Assembly (NCBI GenBank): GCA_019623805.1
Contig: CP053680.1
Span: 992,001 to 1,056,000 of the forward strand
Length of the DNA: 64,000 bases
Direction of reading: 5' to 3'
Source of the DNA: Gammaproteobacteria bacterium (ex Lamellibrachia satsuma)
GTDB lineage: Bacteria > Pseudomonadota > Gammaproteobacteria > Chromatiales > Chromatiaceae
The translations under genes were made by a program, and so were the position numbers. The notes under the pieces were generated by a model. It made no database searches. It was not told the DNA's origin and was given only the letters and a program-made list of their open reading frames with translations. Positions 25,278 to 39,100 of the stretch are shown here, piece by piece. Each line of letters starts with the position of its first letter. Position 1 is the first letter of the stretch.

Positions 25278-25345
25278 CGTCTGAAGATTACAATTTAATT
25301 GAGGCGATTTTTCCTCTGACCCAAGTTACATTCCACGCAAAAATA

Positions 25346-26424
<1,079 letters not shown>

Positions 26425-26428
<4 letters not shown>

Positions 26429-28299
26429 GCCGCCTCCTTTACTTCTGCAGCAGGCAGGTTTTCTGGCAGCTCCTCATCCAGCAGGCTCACCAAGCCTTGC
26501 TGGTTGCGACGACGCATCCACCAAAAACCTCCACCCAAGGCCAGCAACAGGAGCAGGTTGCCTCCGCCAAGCCAAACAGCGGTCATCAGTAAGCTCTCCT
26601 CCTCTTCCTCAACAGCCGGTTCAGGTTTTTCTGCGCGCTTTTCCTCAACCGCTTCAGCAGGCGATTCCGCCGCTGGTGTGGGTGTTGGCTCAGTTACCGG
26701 CTCGGGTTTCGGCTCAACCGCAGCGGGTGGCGGCATGATACCTTCCACCTCAACCGGTGCATCGAAATACTCAACGGACTCGCCCGCAACAGTTTTTGCA
26801 TCCACACTGACGACAATTTTTCGCGCTCCGGAAAAGGTTGTGATGTCCAGATTCCCCTGGCTGACACCACCTGCATCCTGTATCAAATCAAGGGGTGTCT
26901 GCTCACCCTCCGCCGTTTCAAGCCAGACTTGGCTCTTCACACTGGCAGGGTCGACAAGATCCGCTGCGGGCATCAGGGTCAACAGCAGCTGATTGGGAAT
27001 CTCTCCGGGTTTTACTTCCAGCATGACTGGCGGAACCACTTCATAACTCATGCGCTTTTCTCGCACGAAGGTTCTGCCTTTGGCGCTGATGATCAATTCA
27101 CCGTTACCACTACTGAGAGACTCTCCACCGAACCGCATGGAGAAAAAACCGTCCCCTGCCTTGGGGTCGGGACCCTTGCCGTCATCAAGCAGGGGCCTTG
27201 GCTCCGACTCACCGTTACCATCACGCTGCTGAGCCGTCGCTTCGACCACATTTAGGAAGGACTTTTTCCTGATACGTTTACCGTGATCGGTAAAGCTCGT
27301 CAGAAACGGAAGTGACTGTCCGTGGATCAGCCGGCTGGGCAGGTCCGTGGTATTCATCTTGAGATCGGTGACCACCATCACCCGGTTGTCCGGATCGACC
27401 TCGGCCCGAATACGCCACTCCCCGGATTTAGGATCACTGATAGTCAGCATGTCGTAACCTTCATCACGATGCCAACTGATTGAATCCGGCGCTGACTCCG
27501 CATCGATAGGTTTGCCGCCCGGAGGGATAAGCTGTGTGGGCTTGGCACCTGGCTTGTGGAACACCAGCACCGTGGCCTCGGTGATGCTGTCGTCGATAGT
27601 GAATTGGTTGTCTTTCAGAGGCACGGCATCCGGTTTGCCCACCTTCTCGAAGATACGCAGAAAGACTCTCTGCAGCTGATTGGCATCATTGACCTGCTCG
27701 TACCAGCCCCCAGTGGCCTCTGCCAATTTTCGCATCAGCTCATGATCGGCATTTTCAGAGAGCGCGATGGTATTGACGGCGACGCCCATTTTTTTCAGCC
27801 GTGGAAGTATCTTGTTCAAAATCTGTTTGCGGGACGCCTTGTTCTTCGCTTTGTTACGCGAAACGTCGACCATGCCATCGGTAAGTAGAATCAGGCTGCG
27901 GCGATAGAGTGTGGGAGACCCTTCCCAATCTTCGCTGGCCCGTTTCAGGGCCATCTCGATATTGGTTCTTTGACCTGGAGAGCCGATCTTTTTCGACTCA
28001 TTCCTCGCCTTCCGCTTCCACGCCGCATCGACCTGCCCCAGTGGGATCTGCATGTTGACGTACTGGCCGAATGTCCATACTCCGGCACGCGTTTCGGTGG
28101 GCAGTAATCCCACCAGTAGCCGCAAGGCGGGACGACGCAGATTCTCGGGATCGTTTTTCTTCATACTCCCGGAGATATCGATCAGGATACGGACATCCGC
28201 CTTCTCTCCCGTCGCCGGTTTTGCCTGTGTGGGTGGTGCTCCCAGTCCCAGCACCACCAATATCAAAACTGGAAATATCCAGCCACCGCGCATCTTCAT
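26425..28299 (-). CDS. Exported VWA-domain membrane protein (624 aa)
   Basis: Signal peptide ([18 protein letters not shown]), then a von Willebrand factor A domain from about residue 33 with the MIDAS motif [10 protein letters not shown] and [15 protein letters not shown] further on. A central beta-rich region follows, then a Pro/Glu-rich stretch and one C-terminal transmembrane helix ([17 protein letters not shown]), so most of it lies in the periplasm. It resembles the TIGR03503-type VWA proteins of gammaproteobacteria, but I cannot confirm that. It is coupled by an ATGA overlap to the EP-repeat gene. The 173 bp between it and the acyltransferase gene upstream show no gene. Confidence 0.82.
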
Positions 28300-28472
28300 G
28301 CCTGTTCTCTCTTGCCGTGAAAATCTGTCTACTCCCTGTAGTAGCGGCGGAATCCGTTAACACTTTAATTCTGTGGAGTGAACAGGCGTATTGGTCGTAA
28401 GGCCTGGGTCGGACTTAAACCAGGCGCAATAGTGGGCAATCAGTATGAGGTGTGACGGTTCGACACCGCCAC

Positions 28473-29363
28473 CTACGAACGTGGTTGATTATAGGGAGAG
28501 GGTTTGCCCTCCGGCTGCATGTCAAAGCGTTTGTAGGACCAGAGGTACTGCTCAGGACTGATCCGCACACAAGCTTCGACTCCCTGATTCAAGGCGGCCA
28601 CGGCTGTCTCCGGATCCGGGGAATCGATCCCTTCCGGAACGGGAACAATGTGTATGTGGTACCCCTTGCCTTCCGGCAGGCGCTCGGCAAAACCCAAAAC
28701 CACGTTGGCACCGCTCTTTCTCGCCAATCGGGAAACCAGCAAAATAGTCAACGCCGGCACACCAAAGAATGGGGCAAAAGCCGCGCCTTTGAGCGACTTT
28801 GGCTGCTGATCCGGCAGGATGCCGACAATATTCCCCTCCCGCAGGGTCTGATAGAGCCGTTTGATCCCATTGGGGGTCGTCGGTACCAGTTCAGCCCCCG
28901 TACGTGAGCGGGCCTGCGTAATCAGTAACTCCAACGCCTGATTTCTGGGTGGACGGTAAAGTGTCGTCACCTGCCCGTAGGTCGCCAGGTAGAGTCCGGA
29001 AATCTCCCAGGAACCCAGGTGTGGGGTGAGCACGATCAAACCCCGTCCCGGCTCACACTTTACATACTCCATCCCGGAGACCTCTTTCACCAGTCCCAGC
29101 ACCCGCTCTTTGGGCCAGAACCAGAGCGGTGACATCTCGGCAAATACCTTTCCCGTCTCCTCCAGCGAGCGATTACGCAAGGCCAGACGCTCCGCTTCAC
29201 TAAGGTCAGGAAAACAGAGTTGCAGATTAATATCCGCATTTCGGCGTTCCCGGTTGGGCAACAGGATGAAGAGTCGGCCCAGCAGCCGGCCTAGTCCATG
29301 CACTCTGCGTAACGGCAGGAAGGTCAGCGAACGTAACAACGCAATGATGATTTTCGTACCCAT
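28473..29363 (-). CDS. Lysophospholipid/lipid A acyltransferase, LpxL/HtrB family
   Basis: A 296-aa inner-membrane-associated protein with the catalytic HxxxxE motif (H115-LGSW-E120 in TPHLGSWE), and NRERRNADINLQLCFP and GILPDQQP, as in LpxL/LpxM. It should add a secondary acyl chain to lipid A or a related lipid on the cytoplasmic face of the inner membrane. Which of LpxL, LpxM or LpxP it is cannot be told. Divergent from the rhodanese gene across about 126 bp. Confidence 0.88.
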   Translation of the reverse strand: MGTKIIIALLRSLTFLPLRRVHGLGRLLGRLFILLPNRERRNADINLQLCFPDLSEAERLALRNRSLEETGKVFAEMSPLWFWPKERVLGLVKEVSGMEYVKCEPGRGLIVLTPHLGSWEISGLYLATYGQVTTLYRPPRNQALELLITQARSRTGAELVPTTPNGIKRLYQTLREGNIVGILPDQQPKSLKGAAFAPFFGVPALTILLVSRLARKSGANVVLGFAERLPEGKGYHIHIVPVPEGIDSPDPETAVAALNQGVEACVRISPEQYLWSYKRFDMQPEGKPSPYNQPRS

Positions 29364-29489
29364 GTCGGGAATTCTACACTGAATGATTTTCCGCGGTGAC
29401 TCTCTTTCCTGGGGTGGTTGTTGTTTTCATCTGAAAACCATCTACCATGAAGGAAAACCGCCACCCTTCACAAAAGACGGAAACTGAAA

Positions 29490-29918
29490 ATGACCGAGAC
29501 CCTACCGCACGGGATGACACCCCAGCAGGCATTGCAGATGATGCAGGATGATCCACGCACTGTATTGGTGGATATCCGTTCCAGCATGGAGTTCCTTTTT
29601 GTTGGCCATCCCAAAGGCTCGGTGCATATCCCCTGGATCGATGAGCCGGACTGGACCATCAATCCCCATTTCGTCACTGACATTCGTAAGTTGTTGCTGG
29701 GCGGCAGTATCTGCACCATCGACGAAGGCTGCGCCCCGGTCATCCTGATCTGCCGCAGCGGCAAACGTTCGCTGGAAGCGGGCAAGGCCCTGCTGGAGGC
29801 AGACTTCACCCGGGTATTCCATATTGACGAGGGGTTTGAAGGAGACCTGGATGACGACCACCACCGCAGTACTACTGGCGGATGGCGGTTCCGCGGACTG
29901 CCTTGGGAGCAGTGCTAG
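29490..29918 (+). CDS. Single-domain rhodanese-like protein
   Basis: A 142-aa cytoplasmic protein with one rhodanese domain: VLVDIRSSMEFLFVGHPKGS, HIPWIDEPDW and the active-site loop CRSGKRS with Cys88 as the persulfide cysteine. It could act as a sulfurtransferase in this sulfur-oxidising background, but no partner gene is adjacent. The ATG at 29490 is preceded by ACGGAAAC. It converges with the giant gene ending at 30111. Confidence 0.9.
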   Translation: MTETLPHGMTPQQALQMMQDDPRTVLVDIRSSMEFLFVGHPKGSVHIPWIDEPDWTINPHFVTDIRKLLLGGSICTIDEGCAPVILICRSGKRSLEAGKALLEADFTRVFHIDEGFEGDLDDDHHRSTTGGWRFRGLPWEQC

Positions 29919-30110
29919 GAAGGTAAAACTTCCAAAGCTTGTCTCAGAGCCTCTGGAGAGGTATACGCTGATTAAAGCGTAGCAGAACCGGCAACCTTAT
30001 AGTCCTGCCAATTCAAAAACGCCCAATCCACCATGCTTGATCGTGCCTACGCCTTGAGCAGTAGCAAGCCCGTCTTCACAATTGAACCTGTTCGCCGAAC
30101 CAGCACCCTG

Positions 30111-33100
30111 TCAGCGTCGGCTTCTAGAACTCCTGGCTTGCGGCGTGGCACTTGCTTCGTTCGAGGAGAGGGACTCGGAGCCGTTCTTCACTGATGTGAC
30201 CACATAGTAGTAGGTCACGCCGTTGGTCAGACCCGGATTGTAGTAGGCGCAATAGTCGCAGACATGCCCGCTTGCGATCTGCGCATAAGGACCACCGGAC
30301 GTGGTGCTGCGGTAGATATTGTAGCTATCAGCCCCTGCCACCGGTGCCCAAGTCAAGAAAACTTCGTTCGACTTGGGACGGGCCGACAGGTTGAAGATCG
30401 TCTGCACTGCTCCAGCCTGCACGGTCACCGTCAAGGTGTCACTACCGACACCGCCGTCCTTGTCCGTGACAGTCAACCTCACTGTATAGACGCCGGCTGT
30501 CAGATAGGTATGGCTCGGGGTCAGACTGCCGCTCACCGGCGCACTGCCGTCACCGAAGTTCCACTCGATGGTGTGCGTATCGACCGATCCAGGATCGCTG
30601 AAACTGCCGCTGAAGCTGGCGCTGCCACCTTCGTTGATCGTCTGGTCCGGCCCGGCGTTTGCGGTTGGTGCAACGTTATTGACTGTCACCGTGGCAGTGT
30701 CGGTGGCCGTAAGCAGGCCGTCACTGACTTGGAGTCCAACTGTGAAGCTGCTGTTGTCAGGTTGGATCGGCAGGGTCACGGTGACGCCGGTAGCATCATC
30801 GTACTGGCCGTCGCCGTCCAGATCCCAAGCGTAGCTGAGTGGGCTCGGTCCGCTGTCAGGATCATTGGAGGCGCTGCCGTCGAGGGTGACGCCTTGGCCT
30901 TCGTTGATTGTGTAGGGGCCACCTGCATTAGCGGTGGGTCCAACGTTGGCGGTGGTGAGGATCACCTGGAAGCTGTCGCTGCCGAAGAGGCCGTCATCAT
31001 CGGTTACCGTGACGGTGACTGTGTAGTTGCCGTCAGCGGCATAGGTATGACTGCCTGCCACGCTGCCATTGCCTGCTCCCTGGGTCACTGTACCTGCGTC
31101 AGTGGTGCCGTCGCCCCAGTCGATGGTGGCTGTGTGGGTATCCTCTACACCGGCATCGGTGAAGGTTGCCGGGGCCAGATTGATAGTATCGCCCGGTGCT
31201 CCGCCCTGGTTCGGACCGGCCTCTACAACAGGCCTGGCATTGCTCACCGAGATGGTTAGGCTGTTGCTGCCGAGGGTGCCATCATCATCGGTCACGCTGA
31301 CAGTGACAGTGTAGATGCCGTCTTCGGCATAGATGTGGTTGCCCAGTGCAACGCTGCCGTTGCCTGCGCCTTGGGTCACTGTACCGAGTTCGGCGGTGCC
31401 ATCACCCCAATCGATGGTCGCTGTATGGGTATCCCCGGTACCGGCATCGGTGAAGCTGGCGTCAGGCAGGGTCACCGTATCGCCTTCGGTGATCGTCTGA
31501 CCTGTGGGTACGGCGACTACCGGCGCCACATTGCCGACGGTGACTGTGAGCGTGTCTGTGTCCATACCGCCGTCCTTGTCGGTAACCGTCAGGGTGACCG
31601 TGTAGACCCCGTTGTCTGCGTAGGTGTGGCTTGGAGTCAGACTGCCGCTCACCGGCGCACTGCCGTCACCGAAGTTCCATTCGATGGTGTGGGTGTCTAC
31701 CGTTCCCGGATCAGTAAAGCTACCTGCGAAGTTGGCCGTATTACCTTCATTGGCTGTCTGGTCAGGACCGGCGTTTGCTGTCGGCGCCACGTTGTTGACC
31801 GTCACCGTGGCAGTGTCGGTGGCCGTAAGTAGGCCGTCACTGACTTGGAGTCCAACGGTGAAACTGGTGTTGTCGGGCTGGATCGGCAGGATGACTGTCA
31901 CGCCTGTGGCGTCATCATATTGGCCATCGCCATCCAGATCCCAGGCGTAGCTGAGCGGGCTCGGACCGTTGTCCGGATCACTGGAGCCACTGCCGTCGAA
32001 GGTGACCGTACCACCTTCGTCGGTGGTGTAGGGACCACCCGCACCCGCAGTGGGCCTAACATTGGCGGTGCTAAGGTTCACCTGGAAGTTGTCGCTGGCT
32101 GATGCACCTTCATCATCGGTTACCGTTACTGTGACCGTGTAGCTGCCGTCCGCCGCATAGACATGGCTGCCTGCCACGTTGCCGCTGCCTGCGCCCTGGG
32201 TCACAGTACCGGCCTCGATGGTGCCGTCACCCCAGTCGATGCTCGCTGTGTGAGTGTCCTCTACACCGGCATCGGTGAAGGTTGCCGGGGCCAGATTGAT
32301 AGTATCGCCCGGTGCGCCGCCCTGGTTCGGACCGGCCTCTACAACAGGCCTGGCATTGCTCACCGAGATGGTTAGGCTGTTGCTGCCGACGGTGCCATCA
32401 TCATCGGTCACGCTGACAGTGGCAGTGTAGATGCCGTCTTCGGCATAGCCGTGGCTGCCCAGTGCAACACTACCGTTGCCTGCACCTTGGGTGACTGCCG
32501 CGTTATCAACAGTGCCGTCTCCCCAATCGACCGTTGCGGTATGGGTATCCCCGGTACCGACATCGTTGAAGGTAGCATCGGGCAGGGTAACCGTACCGCC
32601 TTCGGTGGTCGTCTGGCCTGCGGGTACAGTGACTACCGGCGCCACGTTGCTGACGGTAACCGTCAGGGTATCGCTACCCACACCGCCGTCCTTGTCGATG
32701 ACCGTCAGGGTGACCGTGTAGACACCATTATCAGTATATACGTGGCTTGAGATCAGACTACCGCTCACTGGTGCGCTGCCATCACCGAAGTTCCACTCGA
32801 AACTGTGAGTGTCGGCTGTGCCCGGATCGGTGAAGCTACCGCTGAAACTGGCGGTGTCTCCTTCGTTGATCGCCTGATCGGATCCGGCTTCCACGCTCGG
32901 TGCGGCGTTGTTGACCGCTACGATCAAGGTATCGTTACCCACGCCGCCATCACTGTCGGTAACCGTCAGGGTGACCGTATAAGTACCGTTATCCACAAAG
33001 GTATGACTCGGAGTCAGGCTGCCGCTCACTGTCGCGCTGCCGTCACCAAAATCCCACTCGTAGGTGTGGGTATCGACCGTACCGGGATCGGTGAAACTAC

Positions 33101-36100
33101 CGGCAAAGTTTGTCGTGTCACCTTCGCCGGTGGTTTGATCGGGACCGGCATCCACAAGCGGCACTGCATTGCTGACCGATACCGTTAAGGTATCGGTTCC
33201 TACACCGCCATCGTCATCCGTTACCGTGAGGGTTACTGTGTAGGTACCATCCTCTGGAAATGAATGGCTTGGCGTCAGGCTGCCACTTACACTGCTGCCG
33301 TCACCAAAATCCCATGTGAAACTGTGGGTATCCTGGCTCCCGGGGTCACTGAAAGTGCCGCTAAAGTTGACTGACTCACCCTCTTCTACACTCTGATCCG
33401 CACCGGCATCAACCGTCGGCGATACGTTGTTGACCGTAACCGTGGTGTCAGCTGCGTCGGCCAACAGGCTGTCGCTTACCTGCAGATGGATCGGATAGAT
33501 GCCATCATCCAATGCGTTGAAATTGGGATTCTGTCCGGTGGCATCGCCGAAGCCGCCATCATCATCCAGATCCCAAAGATAGACCAGCGAGTCGCCATTG
33601 GGATCGGCGCCGCTGCCATTCAGCACGACATCATCACCCTCATCGACTGTATAGGGACCACCCACCACCGCTGATGGTCCAAGGTTCTCCACCACGGTGG
33701 CCCGGGTGAACTCCTGGTCGGTCTTGCGCTCGTTCTCGTCAACTTCACCATCACCATCTATATCGTTGAGGAAGCCGTTGTCCCAAACCTTGAGGCCGAT
33801 ATCGAAGGTGCCCAGGTCGATGAAGGTATGTTGCGCAGTTGCTCCGGTCGCGTCGTCGAAGTCCCTCGGTACCTCGGCCAAGTCGAGTTCCCATCCGAAA
33901 CGGACGATGAAGTCATGTGGCTCGTCCAGATCGAATGAGGCAGATCCATCGAGTTGGCAGGCAATGCCCTGGGTGCAGGTATAGGGACCACCCACATCGG
34001 CCACCGGCGGACGGGGCGGAATGCTGATGGTGATCTCGGCGCTATCCGAAGAGGTCAGCGCAGGAACATTATTGTCGGTGACGCGCAAGGTAACGGTGAT
34101 GGTCTGTGGCAGACTGGACTCGGGGTAATCAGCGGAAGCGTAGATATGTTCGACTGTCGGCTCGCTACTCACATGATCGAAGGTACCGTCCCCATCGAAA
34201 TCCCACTCGTACTTGACGATACTGCGGAAGGGATCCAGGTGGAAGGAACCGGAACCGTCGAGGGTAAGTGAACGGTCAACCGCCCAGGTACGGTCCCTGC
34301 CTGCATCCGCCACAGGCGGCTGCACGAACAGACTACGGCTGAGGATGATCACGCCCCAGGCGCTGCGCAACTGGGCGGTAACCCATTCGCTGCCGGGGAA
34401 GCTGCCATCGGTGGACTGGTCGTCCACCAGGGTACGGGCGATGCCAAGTTCCGGGTCGTTGAACCAGTCGAACCCATTGAGCGCGAACTGTTCCACCGGA
34501 CCGGGCTGCGCCAGTCGCATAGACTTGGTCAATGCGTAATAAGGGTAGTAGGGCCGATTACCCAAATTCTTGATGTACTCGGTCTGCCAGTTCTCTGCGA
34601 TCCAATTCTCCGAGGCTCGCCACATGGGACTAGCGGTGTCCATGCCATCCAAGATCAATTGCACCAACCCGGAAGGCGCACCCGTATTGCTGGTGCCACC
34701 CGCCGTATAACCGAATCCAGTGCCGTTGAAACTACTGCCCAGCCAGACGAGGTTTCTCTCCTTCACCCACTGAGATACAGGGATGCCGAAGACATCCTCA
34801 GCGGCGAGTAATCCGACTGCTCCCCACTGCGCCGCCGAGTTGTCGATGGAGTTGTTCCAGCCATAGCGCCAGCCGCCACCGCTACCCTGCTCGGTCTGGC
34901 CCCAGGCGTACTGGTCTGCCATGTCGGTAAGGATGTCGAAATAGGCGCGACGATTTACGTTGGTACCGCCGGTAATGCTCCGCGCCAGCGGTGTTCCCGA
35001 ACTTGCGATGGCATCCATCACCTGGCCACCCTGGTAGATCGGCTGACCGCCGGAGCTACTGGAACGACCATTGATGATGCTGCTCTGACCGGTTTGTATA
35101 CCGATGCCGTTGCCGTTGGTATCCGGCTCGCCGTAAGTCTGGACCGCGATATCCACCGAACCCAGATCACGGAACAGTTGGCGAAAACCGCGCATCACGG
35201 TTTCCGCGTAAGGATCTTCGTGGTGGCTGGAGGTCTCCAGGTGACCGTTGACCAGGAATGCCTGCAAGGCGGAAGCTGTGGCACTTGCCCGTGCGTTACT
35301 GGTCCAGTAACCAACATCGTAGCCGTCCTCGACCCGGCGGCTCTGGGTCTGATGCAGGTACCAGAGTCCCTCGTCGATGGCGACATTGATCTCAGTGTTC
35401 ATGACCTGGGGCTTGACCACGATATTGTAGTTGTCCTGACCCATCTGACCGGCGCTGTCCCAGACCTTGAGGGTGGCCACGAACGGTGTATCGTTCGGCA
35501 CATCAGGATAGGTGTGTTCTATGGATAGGTCGTAACTGTTGGTGACAGCTGTGACAGCCGAAGAGGTACCGTCGCCGAAGTCCCACTGGAATTCAACAGG
35601 ATCGGCATCACGTACCATACCCTTGAGCCGAATCGCCCGACCATTGTAGGTCTCATGGGGCGCCAGCGGATCGTGGGCCACCCAGGGCACGGTAATTACA
35701 TTCGGCGGCAGATTGGGGGCAACCGGCACGGTGACCTGGGCAGTGCTGGTCTGACCGGCGCCGTCCTCTACCGTCAACAGCGCCACATAGCCACCAAGCG
35801 ACTCGACCTTGAAATCATCGAATGTTGCCGTGCTGTGGCTCACCGTAGCGGCAATCTTGAGCGGAGCTATGCTCTGGTTGCGGGAACTGTATGAGGTTAG
35901 CGCGGTCCAGATTGCCGCACCCGCTTCCCGGATGTAGTAATCGGCACCCTGCCCCTTGATATCAATGCGTACCTCATAAGTCGTTCCACGAACATAGCTG
36001 CCTACAGTGCCGCGACCGGAACCATTTTCATAAATCGCCAGACTACCACCGTCGAAATAGATGGCATGGGCCATCGCGTTATAATGCCCACTGGTACCGC

Positions 36101-39100
36101 TGTCTTTGACACCCCACATGATGCGCTGGGTACCACCATCTGCGGCGGGTTGTACCGTACCGGTAAAGCTGAAACGCTCGCGCTCAAAGTTAGCAGTACT
36201 GTAGACATAGCGCTGCCCCCAAATACCACTTCCAGTGATCGACAAAACACCGCTGTCCTGGGTCGCCCCAGCTGAAGTCCACATGGCCGCATCGAGAGAG
36301 GCACCTTCGAAATCATCCGAAAGCAGCACACCATTTACTCCGGTTATCAGGGAATAAGTATGGAAGGGTCGTTGTCCCACTGCGTCGATATCGTTAGTGG
36401 GGTCTCCGTCACCATCACTGTCGGCCTGGTCATCGAAATCCCAACGGTATTCAACAATGCCGTAGTCGTCGCTCGATTGGGAAGCATCGAAATAGGCCGG
36501 TGGCCCACCCGCACCTGCCTGAGAGGGTGGTGTTACCAGCGCGACGGGCATATCACCGGTCACCACTGAGACCGTCGCCGTATCCACGCTGGTCTGACCT
36601 GTGTTGTCAGTCACTGTCAGAGTGACGGGATAATCTCCGGCAGCACGGTAGAAATGGTCAGGATTCGGCCCTTTGCTGGTATACGGAAGATCCGCATCCC
36701 CAGGACCGCCGGAGGTGTCACCGAAATCCCAATGGTAGCTGGCAATTGCGGTATCGTCACTGGAACCATTACCGTCGAAGCGGATGAAACTGCCAACTTC
36801 TGCGGTATAAGGGCCACCGACATCGGCAACAGGGGGAGCGCCCTGCTCCACGCTTACCGTCACGGTCTGGGAGGAGGACTGCAACGCCTGGTCTCGCACT
36901 GTCAGATTGACCTCATGATCACCTGTAGTTGCAAAACCGTACTCCACCATCTCGCCATAGATAACCTGTGCACCGAATGATGGGTTGTCGAATTCAAAGA
37001 CGCCCGAATGTACCGTGCCGCCGATTTTTAGTGGCGTCTCGGTACGGGTGCTGGTCTCATGCAGTAGACTCCAGACGGTTTCGTCAGCCGGCTTCATCTC
37101 GTAGATGGCGCCTTCCGTTTTCAAGGTGATGCGAACATCATAGAGCCTGCCACGAGTATAGCCGCCTTTTACCCCAAGGTTACTACCGTTCTCATAGATG
37201 TTAATTGCTCCGTTCACGAAGTAGACGGCATGGGGCATCTGGTTGTAGTGAAAGTTGCTGGTGCTGCTGTTTTTGAGTCCCCACATACCGTACTGGTTAC
37301 CCGCCAGATTTACCGGCCGGACCTGGAGCTGGAAGACCTTGCCGTCGGTTCTGTCGTGATTGTCCACGCTGGAAAGATAACGATTGCTCCAGCTGCCGAC
37401 ACCGGCCACGACGATCCTTTCTTCCTGATAGACACCCGTGGGTGCGATCCAGCGAGAGACATCCAGGGTGTCTCCTGCAAAGTCGTCGATCAGCAGGGCG
37501 GGATTGAAGACCCACTCATATTCATAGATGCCGAAGTCATCGGTGGAGCCGCTACCGTCGAAGGTACCGTTCCAGAGGCCGTTGCTCGCGTGGCTCTCAT
37601 CCAGCAGTACCGGACCGGCGATGACCGGCTCCGGCGGCGCACCCAGGCTGACAGTTACTGTGGATAACGCCGTGTCGGTCTGGCCCGCCCTGTCGGTGGC
37701 TGCCACGCTCAGGTCGTAGGTGCCGGGAGAGGTATAACGGTGACGCGTGGAGACGCCGCCCAGCCATGTTCCCAGGTCGTTATAGGCGCTCGCCCCACCC
37801 AGGGTCTGGATGACCACCGGCTGACTCGCAGTGATCTGGTGAGGCGCAGTTCCGCTGAAATCGGTAGCATTCAGGCGTAGGTAGCCATCCTGGCCCAGGG
37901 TATCGGCAAGCAGGCCGTTGAGCCTTACCTCGGTACCATCATGGGGCGCAAACACAACCACGCCATCCCCCAGTTCGTGCAGCAGAAAATCCGTACCGCC
38001 AAGGCCGGTGGTGGTGGAGGTATCGTCACCCAGATATGCCAGGGTATCGCCACCCTCGGTATCTCCGGCCCAGACCTCGACGTCACCGTTGGCCACCAGA
38101 CGCAGACGACGGGTTCCGAGGCCATTCTGATACCACATCTGCCCGGCGCTGACCGACTGGGTGTGGAGAGAGACACCGGAATCCATGTCGATGATTTCGA
38201 GGTCAGCATCCTCATGGGCAAAGGCGGCAACGGCACCTGTGGTCGAGCCGACCACGGCAAACTGGAACTCCCACCCGACCGGTGAGCCGTTGGATGAAGG
38301 CACAGTGGTGTAGCCGTTGTTGCCGGTAGTCTGCATCGAGACGGGACCACTGGAGACCACCCGGTAGCGGGTGGTGCCAAGGATCGTCGGCTGCCAATAA
38401 GTACCTGCAGACATCGCCTGTTCTGCAACCAGGTTGTCACTGGTATCAAAAACCCTGACCAAGCTGTCGGCATAGGCGAACAGATAGAAACCGTCGTTGG
38501 GATCGCGGTGGAAGATAAATTCGTTGCCCACCGGCTCCTGATCGAGGGAGGGGACAAAGGCGGAGTGGCGATCGAAATCGCTTTCGTAGACGACGACCGG
38601 CTTGTTCGCCTCGACCTTGAAGTAGACACCGTCACCCGGTGAATAGTCCCACTGGCCGAAGCGGTTCAGGCTGTTTCTGCCAAGTTCCTGGCCGGTTGCC
38701 AGATCAATGACCCGCAGTGCCGTGTCATCTTCAACAGCGATGATGCGCAGAGACGCTTGTGTCAGATCGTAGCCATAGAGATCGGTACCGGCGGTAAAAT
38801 AACCCGTGTTCAGTGAACCGCTTTGGGCCGTGGTGTGAGTGGTGCCATCGCCAAAATCTATGGTGAAACGCTGGATGGCCTGATCATCCGTAGAGGCCGT
38901 CAGATCGGGTTCCAGCAGCCAGCGACCAGCTTGGGCATCCGCCTCGGTGAGTTCATAGGGGCCGCCATTATCGGCTACCGGAGCCACACCCGCTTCCACC
39001 ACAACCTGCTGTAACGAAATGGTGCTTTGGCCTGCATGATCGGTGGCGGTCAACTGGATATCGTAAATACCCTCGGCAGAATAGCTATGGGGTACGGCGC

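Noticed and set aside
30264..31259. Long plus-strand frames opposite the PKD arrays (also in 36360-42900 and 50216-62293)
   Set aside because: They are shadows of the repetitive, GC-rich PKD coding sequence and recur with each repeat unit.
30430..33480. Regular DNA repeats that could suggest a CRISPR array near the Cas6-like gene
   Set aside because: The period is hundreds of bases and codes for PKD domains in one long frame; no short direct repeats with unique spacers were seen anywhere.
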